Assembly: GCA_021794175.1 (NCBI GenBank)
Contig: JAJYRI010000018.1
Span: 1 to 32,213, forward strand
Direction of reading: 5' to 3'
Length of the DNA: 32,213 nucleotides
Origin: a bacterium
GTDB taxonomy: Bacteria > Vulcanimicrobiota > Vulcanimicrobiia > Vulcanimicrobiales > Vulcanimicrobiaceae
The notes under the pieces are model-generated. The model did no database searches. It had not been told where the DNA came from and saw only the letters and a list, made by a program, of their open reading frames with translations. A program made the translations under genes and the position numbers. Shown piece after piece: positions 25,090-32,213 of the stretch; positions within the stretch are counted from its first letter, which is position 1; each line of letters starts with the position of its first letter.

Positions 25090-26304
25090 ATGAACGTCCG
25101 AGAGGAAGCGATGCAGCGACTGGAATCGCTCGATTTACGCAATTATGCCGAGCATGGTGCGTACCTCGACGGAAACGTGACGCACCTCTCCGCGTACATC
25201 CGGTTCGGGATCCTCTCGCTTGCCGAAGTACGCGACCGCGCGTTCGTCGTCGATTGCGACCATGCATCGCGGGCGCTATTTCTTCAGGCGCTTGCAAAGT
25301 ACGATTACGCTCGCCGCGTGCTTGCATTGCTCGGGGACGAGATTCATCTCGCTATCGAGCCCCTGAAGACCGGATGGGCGGTCGATTCGTACGAGCGTTC
25401 GCTCCCCGAAGATATTCGCGCTGCATCGACCGGGCTTTCTTGCATCGATGGCTTCGTCGCCGAATTGCGCGAGACGGGATATCTGCACGAGCGCGCGCGC
25501 CGGTGGCTTGCGGCATATATCGTCCATTGGCGCCGCATTGCGTGGGAGGCCGGGGCGAATTTCGTTCTCGAGTATGCAATCGACGGGGACCGCGCCGTCA
25601 ACGATCTTGCTTGGCAGTCGGTCGCGTCGAGTTTTTCCGACGCGCCCTATACGTTCGATCGCACCGAACTCGAACGGTATTCGCGGAGACGCTTTTGCAG
25701 TGCGTGCCCCAAACGCGTAGACGGGTGTCCTTTCACAGGTGAGAGCGAACGCATCGCCGAGAGGCTCTTTCCCGCGAGGGGCGACGAGAGCATCGTCGCG
25801 CCGGAATTGCGCGCAGCCGCCGATACGCGCGCACCTGCGGTGCAGCTCCCCGCGCGGCCGATCCTGTTGCATCACTTCGGCGCGATGCGTCCCACGCACC
25901 CGGCGGCGCGTCTCGCACCCGATGCTCCCGCCGTGTTCGTGAACGATGCCGCGCTCTACGAAGAAGCAGGCGTCAATCAGGTCGGGCGTACGATCGTCTA
26001 CGCAGCGCTCGGCTCGATGCGCGCGGAGTATCGCGCCGGCGATTTTGTCGAAGAGACACTCGCGTTTGCACGCTTGCACGAAGCGGACGGCATCCTCGTA
26101 ACGGAGAGCGCCGAGCCCGCGCTTCGCCGCCGATTTCGCGGGCTCGGCGATGCTCTTCCGGTCACGGTCGTTCCCGAGGATCCATTCGTGTCTCTCGAGG
26201 AGGCTCCCGATCTGCGTCGATTCTCGCGCTACTGGGCGCTCGCGCGTCGCTCGCTCAATGCGGTGTCGAGCGCGGCGAATAGCGTACCGCTATTTTCGAA
26301 CTGA
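25090..26304 (+). CDS. Photolyase/cryptochrome-like protein with apparently reversed domain order
   Basis: 404 residues. Residues 1-200 match the helical FAD-binding domain of photolyases: YLDGNVTHLSAYIRFGILS, a DYARRV block, STGLSCIDGFVAEL, TGYLHERARRWLAAYIVHW, then EYAIDGDRAVNDLAWQSVAS. The Asn four before Trp in NDLAW corresponds to the N5-facing Asn of E. coli photolyase, and Trps equivalent to W359 and W382 are present, but the W306 position looks like Ile. The usual N-terminal alpha/beta antenna domain is missing in front. After a Cys cluster (C203, C206, C213; CSACPKRVDGC), residues about 258-380 look like an alpha/beta domain (RPILLHHFGAMRP, APAVFVNDAALY, ADGILVTESAEPALRRRF) reminiscent of that antenna domain. 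ATG 25111, with AGAGGA upstream, is an alternative start. DNA repair or light sensing is inferred. Confidence 0.7.
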   Translation: MNVREEAMQRLESLDLRNYAEHGAYLDGNVTHLSAYIRFGILSLAEVRDRAFVVDCDHASRALFLQALAKYDYARRVLALLGDEIHLAIEPLKTGWAVDSYERSLPEDIRAASTGLSCIDGFVAELRETGYLHERARRWLAAYIVHWRRIAWEAGANFVLEYAIDGDRAVNDLAWQSVASSFSDAPYTFDRTELERYSRRRFCSACPKRVDGCPFTGESERIAERLFPARGDESIVAPELRAAADTRAPAVQLPARPILLHHFGAMRPTHPAARLAPDAPAVFVNDAALYEEAGVNQVGRTIVYAALGSMRAEYRAGDFVEETLAFARLHEADGILVTESAEPALRRRFRGLGDALPVTVVPEDPFVSLEEAPDLRRFSRYWALARRSLNAVSSAANSVPLFSN

Positions 26305-27632
26305 ACGATCGGCGAGACCAAGGTCGGCGTTTCGGCGATGCGGTGTCGCCCCACCAGCGTACCGAACGGGAGCATCGGCGGTTGTCGAAAGGTCGCGATC
26401 GAGCGAAAAAGGAGCTCGGCGTACAGTGCGTTAGCCCATCCGAAATCGGCGCGCGTATACCGCCACCAACCGTCGACGTAAAAACTTTCGTGAATCAGCC
26501 CGGAGCTGCCGTCGGTCTCGGCAAGTTCGGTGATCGCTTCGGCGACCTCCGGCGATGAGGTCGAGGTAAGTGCGCGCGTGATAATGGAGAGCGGCCAGAC
26601 GTTGTCGTACGGAGTATGCGGGCTTCCGATTCCGGCGGCGTAGCGCCCCGAAAAGTAATACGGGTTTGCACGGCTCAGGACGAAGTTGCGCGTACGAATA
26701 TAGAGCGGATCGTCGGTGCTGCACCAGCCGATATAGGGGAGTCCGAGGAGGCTCGGAAGATTGGCATCGTCCATTAATTTTGCGTGGCCGAGTCCGTCGA
26801 CTTCGTACGCGTAAATGCGTCGCCCGGTACGCGGATCGCGAACGATGCCGTAGCGGACGATGCCGGCATAGACGCGCTCCGCTAAGGCGATCGCTCGTGC
26901 TGCCAGGGCGCGGTCGTGCCAGCCGCTTCCTGCAAGCGATGCGAGTTCTTCGAGTGCGACGACCGCCAATGCGTTTTGCGGAATATTATAGCGATAGACG
27001 ACCGGATCGTCGGACGGACGAAACGCACTCCAGATCATGCCGGTATCGGGGTTATAGGCCCGGTGCGTCGGGACGTTGTAGGGATAGCGATACGTGCTGC
27101 GGGTCGCATGGCGACGTTCGCAGTTATAGGTGGCGACGATCGTCGCGAATGCGCGGTGCAGCGAGGGCGTAAAGATGCGTCGATCGTGGGTTTCGTTATA
27201 GTACGTCCACGCTAAAAGAACCGGCCAGGCGAGCGAATCGATCTCCCACTTGCGCTCCCAGATATGAAAGTCGGCTTGAAAGGCGTTGGCATACGGGTCG
27301 GTCTCGATATCGAGCGCTTCGCGAGCGAGCGCACCGCGGACGCGCACCGCGACCGGTTCGTAATAGCGCGCAAAAGGAATATACGGAATCGTTTGTGCCG
27401 CCGAATCGCGCAACCACATCGCCGGAATATCGCCGGTCTGCACGTAGGTCGTGCCGTCGGACTGCGGGAAAAAATCGGTTAACAGGGTGTGAAAAAGGGT
27501 GCGCGGATCGATCGTCCTCTGCCGGTGCCCGGTGAGGGGGACGATCAGTTGCCAGGCAAAAACCGGCCGCGGAACGAGCGCGATCGATAACGCGAAAAGC
27601 AGCGTCCAGGCAACGGCGCGGCGTGCGATCAC
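26229..27632 (-). CDS. Secreted glycoside hydrolase family 125 (exo-alpha-mannosidase-like)
   Basis: A 467-residue exported enzyme of GH125 (formerly DUF1237), whose characterised members remove alpha-1,6-linked mannose. The signal peptide is MIARRAVAWTLLFALSIALVPRPVFA. It is followed by QSDGTTYVQTGDIPAMWLRDSAAQ (57-80), WERKWEIDSLAWPV, GMIWSAFRPSDDP, DGLGHAKLMDDANLPSLLGLPYIGW, PYDNVWPLSI and ESFYVDGWWRYTRADFGWANALY, all GH125 landmarks. GTG 27632 overlaps the TGA of the upstream hydrolase gene (GTGA), so the pair is coupled. The 3' end runs 76 bases into the convergent photolyase-like gene. No other glycan-degrading genes are near; host-like or fungal mannans are possible substrates. Confidence 0.9.
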   Translation of the reverse strand: MIARRAVAWTLLFALSIALVPRPVFAWQLIVPLTGHRQRTIDPRTLFHTLLTDFFPQSDGTTYVQTGDIPAMWLRDSAAQTIPYIPFARYYEPVAVRVRGALAREALDIETDPYANAFQADFHIWERKWEIDSLAWPVLLAWTYYNETHDRRIFTPSLHRAFATIVATYNCERRHATRSTYRYPYNVPTHRAYNPDTGMIWSAFRPSDDPVVYRYNIPQNALAVVALEELASLAGSGWHDRALAARAIALAERVYAGIVRYGIVRDPRTGRRIYAYEVDGLGHAKLMDDANLPSLLGLPYIGWCSTDDPLYIRTRNFVLSRANPYYFSGRYAAGIGSPHTPYDNVWPLSIITRALTSTSSPEVAEAITELAETDGSSGLIHESFYVDGWWRYTRADFGWANALYAELLFRSIATFRQPPMLPFGTLVGRHRIAETPTLVSPIVQFENSGTLFAALDTALSERRASAQ

Positions 27633-28708
27633 TGCAGAGGGTCGTGAATGTCGAGCACGCGTGCGACGATGCTGCGCGCCAACGGCGTCAGATCGACCCG
27701 GTCGGCGTTGGTAAGAATCACCAGATCGATATCCTCGCGTCGGAGATGCACGGCGATGCTCGAATACCCCGCAACGTAGCCGCGCACCAGCCAAGCCGAG
27801 CGACCGAAAATATGCGCCGCTACGAGACCGTCACCGAAGGCGCTCTCGCCTCCGTCCGGCAGGGTGACCGGCGGCAGCGTCGCTGCGAGTCGCTTCCTCG
27901 ATACGATACGGCCGCCGAAGAATGCGGCGTACCAGCGTAAGAGATCGGGAACGTTCGATGCAAGATCGGCGGTGCCGAACCCGAGCGTCGGTGAGCCTGC
28001 GGGCACGTTCCCGCGCGCGTTGGTTCTCGACGACGAAAATGCCGGCCAAGCGACCGCCGTTGCATCGAGGTGGAGCGGCGCGAGAATCGCGTGCTGCAGG
28101 AACGATTCGTAGGGGCGGCGCTCGGCGTTCTGCACCGCGAGCGCGAGTGCGAGGTAATCGCTGTTCGAATAGGCACCGCGGGTCCCCGGCGCAAAGCTGC
28201 GCGGCGCGCGCAACGCCGATGCATAGAGCGTAAACGGCGAGACCGGCTCGCTGCGCGCGGACGAGAAGCCGGGAAGATCGGCGTAATCGGCGAGCCCGGC
28301 AGCCATCGCCAGCGCCTCGCGAACGGTTGCCGCCGCATCGTCGGGAAGCGGCGATGAAAACGCGAGCGCTCCGGAGCGTATCGCTGCGAGCGTTGCCGCT
28401 GCAGTAAAGGTTTTCGTCAGCGAGCCGATTGCGAAGATCGTCCGCGGAGAGACGCGCGCGCGCCCGCCCGCTCGCATGACGCCGTAGCCGCGCAGGTAGA
28501 GCGGCACGCCTCTCCGCGCGATGCCGAGGGAGAGTCCGGGAATCGCGCGGTCGCGCATCACGTAACGGACGATGCGGTCGATGCGCACCTCGCGCACCGG
28601 GCCGAGCCCCGTCGCCGCGGCGGGAACGCACGGAACCCCGAAAAAAGCCGCGACCAGCACGGCGACGGCGGCAAAGGTGCGGCATCCAGGTCGCGAAGAG
28701 CCTTGCAT
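27629..28708 (-). CDS. Secreted serine hydrolase, beta-lactamase/PBP (class C-like) fold
   Basis: 359 residues. The signal peptide is MQGSSRPGCRTFAAVAVLVAAFFGVPCVPAAA. The fold motifs are S96-L-T-K99 (SxxK nucleophile and base) in FAIGSLTKTF and Y180-S-N182 (YxN) in GAYSNSDYLAL. Where class C enzymes have HxG or KTG, this reads RGYVAGYSS, so a true beta-lactamase is unlikely; an esterase or D-aminopeptidase role in the envelope is more plausible. It is the promoter-proximal gene of a coupled pair with GH125. Its ATG shares the tetranucleotide CATG with the start of the divergent gene, leaving no intergenic promoter space. Confidence 0.85.
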   Translation of the reverse strand: MQGSSRPGCRTFAAVAVLVAAFFGVPCVPAAATGLGPVREVRIDRIVRYVMRDRAIPGLSLGIARRGVPLYLRGYGVMRAGGRARVSPRTIFAIGSLTKTFTAAATLAAIRSGALAFSSPLPDDAAATVREALAMAAGLADYADLPGFSSARSEPVSPFTLYASALRAPRSFAPGTRGAYSNSDYLALALAVQNAERRPYESFLQHAILAPLHLDATAVAWPAFSSSRTNARGNVPAGSPTLGFGTADLASNVPDLLRWYAAFFGGRIVSRKRLAATLPPVTLPDGGESAFGDGLVAAHIFGRSAWLVRGYVAGYSSIAVHLRREDIDLVILTNADRVDLTPLARSIVARVLDIHDPLQ

Positions 28709-29528
28709 GGTTCACCGCCGCTTTGCGCTCCTCTGCGCGCTGCTCCTGGTCGGCATCGCCTCGGGGCCGACGCCGAGCCCGTCTCCCGCGCCGACACGGC
28801 CGCCGAGCCTTCTGCGGCGACTGGGGAACTTCTTTATGGCGCACGGTGTCCACCCGGCCCCGCGTCAGCGACCGACGGGCCCGGCGCTACCGAAGAGTTA
28901 TCCCATTCATGGGTCGATGATCGTGCGTCCGAATGCCGTCGTGCGGGTGAGTTGCGGGCGCGGATTCGTTGCCTGTTACATTCACGCGATCGCGACCTCG
29001 CAAAGTAATGCGCGCTTCGAAGGCGTGCTGTGGGGACCGAAGGCCGCGCTCGTGCACCTGCACGTCACCGGATCGCCGAGGTCACCGCATTTTTGGCTCG
29101 GTGTCGATAATCGCTATGCATCGCGTGCCGACGCGCATGCCTATCTTCGTGCGCGTTTGTATCTTCCGCTCGATGCGTCGATCGACGCCACCGGCATTAC
29201 CGGCGCATACGACGTGAGCGGGCTTCGCGGCAGCTGCATCTTCAACGTCGCGTCGATGGAGCTCGGCATTCGCGGGTGCTCGAAAGTCGATGCGATGACG
29301 GTTGCCGGCGGCGTCACCCTTCAACTGCTGCCCGGCATCTGGCCCGACGTTCGCGTGCGGACCGAGAGCGGGAGCATCACGTTGCTCTTGCCGCGCGGCT
29401 TTACGGGGCGGGTGCATGCGCGGACACTGGAGGGGAATCTCCGCAATCCGTTCGATACCGGTTTCGACGAGGGACGGCTCATCTTGCAATCGCTCTCGGG
29501 AAACATCGAGGTACGCGCGAATCCCTGA
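28707..29528 (+). CDS. Secreted DUF4097-like (putative adhesin/beta-helix) protein
   Basis: 273 residues with a signal peptide (MVHRRFALLCALLLVGIASG), a Pro/Ser/Thr stretch (PTPSPSPAPTRPP), then mostly short beta strands. The C-terminus (GSITLLLPRGFTGRVHARTLEGNLRNPF, then SLSGNIEVRANP) has the repeated S/G-N-I strand pattern of DUF4097 proteins and closely matches the tail of the next gene's product. Several Cys pairs (VSCGRGFVACY, GSCIFN, RGCSK) may form disulfides. ATG 28707 is the only start giving a signal peptide and overlaps the divergent hydrolase's ATG. Function unknown; surface or periplasmic location inferred. Confidence 0.65.
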   Translation: MVHRRFALLCALLLVGIASGPTPSPSPAPTRPPSLLRRLGNFFMAHGVHPAPRQRPTGPALPKSYPIHGSMIVRPNAVVRVSCGRGFVACYIHAIATSQSNARFEGVLWGPKAALVHLHVTGSPRSPHFWLGVDNRYASRADAHAYLRARLYLPLDASIDATGITGAYDVSGLRGSCIFNVASMELGIRGCSKVDAMTVAGGVTLQLLPGIWPDVRVRTESGSITLLLPRGFTGRVHARTLEGNLRNPFDTGFDEGRLILQSLSGNIEVRANP

Positions 29529-29572
29529 AACATTCCTGCGCCTCCCGCGTAGAGTAAGCGGAGGTTGAAGAA

Positions 29573-30343
29573 ATGAACGCTACCGCAACGCCCGATCGCA
29601 GTACCCTGCTCCGCTCCGTCGCCTTGGCCGCGATGCTCGGCACCGCCGCCGTGGGCTTGGCGCGCGGCGCCGTCGATCGCACGCTCCACCAAACAGCGGC
29701 CGTCGCGCCTTCGCAACGGGTCGTCTTCGATTGTTCGAAAGCCCGCGTCTCCTGCGACATCGTCGCCGTCGGCTCGGCGACCGATCGCGTAGAGGTGACG
29801 GCGAACGTCTCGGGGCCCGATGCCGCGAATCTGGAGATTCTCCGCAGACCGGGAAGCGCGCATTTTGTCGTCGCGCTCAAAGACCAACCGCAGGAGCAAA
29901 AGTCGATGTGGTCGATCGTGCGCGGAATCTTTCATCCGTCGCGTTGGTATCGTCCGAACGCGTATGCGACGGTACGATTGAACGTTCCGAGCGGGAACCA
30001 ACTCGATCTCTCCAATACGAACGATCGCATTCACGTGCGCGGCGTACACGCCCGCCTCTCGCTCTCCGATGTCAACGGCAGCATTTGGGCGCGCGATAGC
30101 ACGAACGTTCGTGCCTCGACGGTGAACGGCTCGCTCTATCTGACGCTCCCGTCGGCGACACCGGCTGTTCGCGCGAGCAGCGTGAACGGCGACATCCAGC
30201 TCACGCTCGACGGCGCCTTCAATGGGCACGTTTCGACCTCGACGGTGAACGGCCACGTCAGCAATCCATTCGGTAACGGAGACGGGCCCGGGCTGCTTCA
30301 TCTCTCGACGGTCAACGGCAGTATCACCCTGCAGCGCGGCTAA
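29573..30343 (+). CDS. DUF4097-family secreted protein with VNG repeats
   Basis: 256 residues. An N-terminal hydrophobic segment (LLRSVALAAMLGTAAVGLARGA) anchors or exports the protein. The second half is a right-handed beta-helix-like stack with five repeats of the type S-x-VNG-x-I/L (VNGSIWARD, VNGSLYLTL, VNGDIQLTL, VNGHVSNPF, VNGSITLQR), the hallmark of DUF4097 'putative adhesin' proteins. GGAGG lies 8 bases before ATG 29573. It follows the related secreted gene by 44 bases and shares its 'NPF' tail, so the pair looks like a tandem duplication in one transcript. Role unknown. Confidence 0.8.
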   Translation: MNATATPDRSTLLRSVALAAMLGTAAVGLARGAVDRTLHQTAAVAPSQRVVFDCSKARVSCDIVAVGSATDRVEVTANVSGPDAANLEILRRPGSAHFVVALKDQPQEQKSMWSIVRGIFHPSRWYRPNAYATVRLNVPSGNQLDLSNTNDRIHVRGVHARLSLSDVNGSIWARDSTNVRASTVNGSLYLTLPSATPAVRASSVNGDIQLTLDGAFNGHVSTSTVNGHVSNPFGNGDGPGLLHLSTVNGSITLQRG

Positions 30344-30397
30344 ATCGCGGCGCGCGGCAGGTGCCCGCGAACGACGGATAGCACCGAAGCCGACGAG

Positions 30398-31303
30398 ATG
30401 CTCAGCCTCGATACTTTGCTTGTGGAATTCGATGCCGGTCGCCCGCGCGGGCTCGCGCGGGCGATCACGCGTGCGGAATCCGGCGAGGGCGCCTCGCTGA
30501 TGCGCGCGCTCTACGCACGTACCGGAAAAGCGTTGACGATCGGCCTGACCGGCCCGCCGGGGGTCGGCAAATCGACGCTCACCTCGGCATTGGTGAAGAA
30601 GGCGCGGAGCCTCGGGAAAAGCGTCGGCGTGATCTCGGTCGATCCGTCCTCGCCGTTCTCGCATGGGGCCTTACTCGGCGACCGTATCCGGCTGACCGAG
30701 CATTTCGTCGATCCCAACGTTTTTATTCGCTCGATGGCGGCGCGCGGACATCTCGGCGGTGTCTCGGGTGCGACCGGCGATGCGGTGCTGCTGATGGACG
30801 CCTTCGGGCTCGACGTCATCATCATCGAAACCGTCGGCGTGGGACAGAGCGAGATCGAGATCGCCGAACTCGCGCAGAGCACGTTGGTCGCCTTGCAACC
30901 CGGCAGCGGCGATTCGATTCAGGTGCTCAAGGCCGGCATTATGGAGATCGCCGACATTTTCGTCGTCAACAAAGCCGACCATCCGATGGCGAATCAGCTC
31001 AAACGCGAGATCCGTTCGATGATGGAGATTCTGCAGTATGGTGCGTGGGTGCCCGAATTAGCGATGACGCAAGCGCTGGAGGGCACGGGAATCGACGAAC
31101 TCTGGAGTGCGATCGAACGCCACCGTGCCTATCTCTTCGAGACCGGAGAGATCGAGCGCAAGCGGCGCGCGGCATTTAACCATCAGGTGCGCCAACTCGC
31201 GCTCGGGAAGCTCCAGCATCGTCTCGATGCCGCGATCGCCGCGCACCCCGATCTTTCGATCGATCCGTACGCGGCGTCGGAGCGGATACTTGCGGAGTTT
31301 TAG
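30398..31303 (+). CDS. meaB: MeaB/ArgK-type P-loop GTPase (methylmalonyl-CoA mutase chaperone)
   Basis: 301 residues of the G3E-related MeaB family, which loads and protects the adenosylcobalamin of methylmalonyl-CoA mutase. It has Walker A GPPGVGKST (52-60), the DPSSPFSHGALLGDR switch block (about 82-96), MAARGHLGGVSGAT, the G3-like IETVGVGQSE and the guanine-specificity motif VVNKADH (about 194). The length is slightly below the usual 310-330. No mutase gene is in the window, so the partner must be elsewhere. The older ArgK name (arginine transport kinase) is the same family and is not supported as a function. Confidence 0.92.
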   Translation: MLSLDTLLVEFDAGRPRGLARAITRAESGEGASLMRALYARTGKALTIGLTGPPGVGKSTLTSALVKKARSLGKSVGVISVDPSSPFSHGALLGDRIRLTEHFVDPNVFIRSMAARGHLGGVSGATGDAVLLMDAFGLDVIIIETVGVGQSEIEIAELAQSTLVALQPGSGDSIQVLKAGIMEIADIFVVNKADHPMANQLKREIRSMMEILQYGAWVPELAMTQALEGTGIDELWSAIERHRAYLFETGEIERKRRAAFNHQVRQLALGKLQHRLDAAIAAHPDLSIDPYAASERILAEF

Positions 31304-31482
31304 CGGCATTAGGTTCGACGGAGAAGGAAGCCGAAGCACCCGGCCATACTGGTGGCAGCCCAGGCATGCGATCATTGGGCTATGCCGTTAGAAGTGTCCT
31401 TGAGGTTTAGATCGGGCGCCCCAGCCGAGCGCATACCGCGTTTGCGAGGCGTGAGAGGAGATTGGGACCCCAAACGCCGACC

Positions 31483-32082
31483 ATGGAGCCAATGGCCGAA
31501 GATTTTGTCCCTGAGTCCGTCCGCGAGCATTACGAAATCCACCAATGGCGGCATGCAGTGCCGCTTCTGGCAACGGTGCATCCGGAGGAATGGAGAGACA
31601 TCGTCGAGGTTCTCAGCACCTTCCGAATTAGGCACTCGGCGATCGTCGTTGGGGGCGGGCGGAAATCAGAAGTTGCAGGATGGCTCGATTCTGCGTGGGA
31701 GAGCCGGGGTTGGCAAGAAAAAAAATTCGAAACGGCGATCGTTGTTGATGATCGACGCATGGAGTCTCCAACGCACAAGGTCGATTGCTACAAGGCTGGT
31801 GTCGCTCTCGAAATCGAATGGAACAATAAGGATCCATTCTTCGACCGCGACCTCAATAATTTCCGCCTTCTATTCGACCTCCGCGCAATCGATGTTGGAG
31901 TCATCGTTACTCGCTGTGACGAATTGCAATCGTTGTTTGAGTCGCTTGGGCGAGGAGCATCTTTTGGAAACTCAACGACACATATGTCAAAACTCATTCC
32001 CAGAGTTGAAGGAGGCGGTGGCGGAGGATGCCCAATAGTCGTGTTCGGAATGCGGTCGAGCCTCTACGACCCGAACTCCTAG
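31483..32082 (+). CDS. Type II restriction endonuclease, BglII/BstYI family
   Basis: 199 residues, close to the 203 of BstYI. The core reads THKVDCYKAGVALEIEWNN, then KDPFFDRDLNNFRLL, then VGVIVTRCDEL, followed by GNSTTHMSKLIPR and GGGCPIVVFG, all typical of this family. D101, E110 and E112 reproduce the spacing of the BglII active-site D84, E93 and Q95, with Glu in the Gln position. BglII cuts AGATCT and BstYI cuts RGATCY; the target here is likely a GATC-centred palindrome but is unknown. ATG 31483 is chosen; TTG 31462 in frame is too close to AGGAG (31456-31460). Base composition is visibly more AT-rich than the rest of the window, suggesting transfer. Confidence 0.88.
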   Translation: MEPMAEDFVPESVREHYEIHQWRHAVPLLATVHPEEWRDIVEVLSTFRIRHSAIVVGGGRKSEVAGWLDSAWESRGWQEKKFETAIVVDDRRMESPTHKVDCYKAGVALEIEWNNKDPFFDRDLNNFRLLFDLRAIDVGVIVTRCDELQSLFESLGRGASFGNSTTHMSKLIPRVEGGGGGGCPIVVFGMRSSLYDPNS

Positions 32083-32213
32083 AACTTCCTCCGGCGGAAT
32101 CGCTATTGGCGTACGCCGGCGACAAGAAATTTCGCACCATTTATGCGGATCCACCGTGGCGCTTTCAGAATCGAACCGGGAAAATGGCTCCTGAACACAA
32201 GCGCCTATCGCGC
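32028..32213 (+). CDS. MT-A70-type adenine-N6 DNA methyltransferase, N-terminal part (cut by window end)
   Basis: ATG 32028 opens a frame that runs off the window after 62 codons. Residues 35-46 read FRTIYADPPWRF, the DPPW catalytic motif of the MT-A70 family of N6-adenine methylases. It overlaps the last 55 bases of the endonuclease gene in another frame; GGAGG lies about 12 bases upstream. A methylase next to a BglII-family endonuclease is the expected protective partner of a type II system. The SAM-binding remainder is outside the window. Confidence 0.85.
   Translation, partial: MPNSRVRNAVEPLRPELLELPPAESLLAYAGDKKFRTIYADPPWRFQNRTGKMAPEHKRLSR

Noticed and set aside
25696-25728. Iron-sulfur cluster in the photolyase-like protein from CSACPKRVDGC
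   Set aside because: Only three clustered cysteines are visible, and the spacing differs from the four-Cys pattern of FeS-containing bacterial photolyases; metal binding is possible but not claimed.
27629-28708. Antibiotic-resistance beta-lactamase
   Set aside because: SxxK and YxN are present, but the third motif (KTG/HxG) is replaced by RGY, and this fold is shared by many esterases and peptidases.
31304-31482. tRNA gene or integration site before the restriction-modification genes
   Set aside because: A ggttcga string occurs near 31311, but no acceptor, anticodon or D-arm pairing can be drawn, and no flanking direct repeat is seen.

Overview
The window is a gene-dense, high-GC bacterial chromosome segment. 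Intergenic gaps are all shorter than about 215 bases, and many genes are joined by ATGA or GTGA stop/start overlaps. The gene mix is a glyoxylate shunt, CoA biosynthesis, LexA, a lipoprotein cytochrome c, a tricorn protease, and 'ACGGGGS'-type lipoproteins with Pro/Thr repeat linkers. This suggests a free-living aerobic bacterium from a poorly cultured lineage. The style recalls Eremiobacterota (WPS-2 / Vulcanimicrobia), but that is an impression from gene style, not a placement. I see no rRNA, tRNA, CRISPR array, transposase or prophage.

Layout. (1) 1-3164: the 3' end of lexA, an orphan PTS EIIC-like permease overlapping it, a coupled methionine-gamma-lyase/aluminium-resistance-type PLP enzyme, a PilZ protein, and a small convergent unknown gene. 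(2) 3273-6358: an operon with a mini-FHA protein, panC, coaBC and coaX, covering pantothenate to CoA precursors. (3) 6497-8369: two lipoproteins sharing a DUF3465-like domain, one carrying a PTATPTAQ repeat linker. (4) 8429-11445: a SAM methyltransferase, an M61 metalloprotease and a PsiE-like membrane protein. (5) 11472-14305, minus strand: a rocD and acyl-CoA synthetase operon. It diverges from (6) 14420-16754: two tandem alpha/beta hydrolases coupled to tag (3-methyladenine glycosylase). (7) 16820-18585: two secreted unknowns and a convergent lipoprotein cytochrome c. (8) 18800-21609, minus strand: aceA-aceB, the glyoxylate shunt, behind a strong promoter with elaborate repeats. (9) 21789-25013, minus strand: tricorn protease. 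It diverges from (10) 25090-26304: a photolyase-like protein whose domains seem to be in reversed order. (11) 26229-28708, minus strand: a serine beta-lactamase-fold hydrolase coupled to a GH125 mannosidase. It diverges, with start codons sharing the tetranucleotide CATG, from two secreted DUF4097-like proteins. (12) 30398-31303: a MeaB-type GTPase. (13) 31483-32213 (edge): a more AT-rich type II restriction-modification pair, BglII/BstYI-family endonuclease plus MT-A70 adenine methylase, cut by the window end.

The observations most worth following up are four. The first is the domain-swapped photolyase-like protein with a CxxCx6C linker. The second is the aceA control region: a TTGACA-17-TATAAC promoter inside a 30-bp near-palindrome, followed by four TTGGAT repeats spaced 22/13/22. 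The third is that the adjacent CoaX and CoaBC proteins each lack a residue normally considered catalytic or ligand-binding. The fourth is the edge restriction-modification system.
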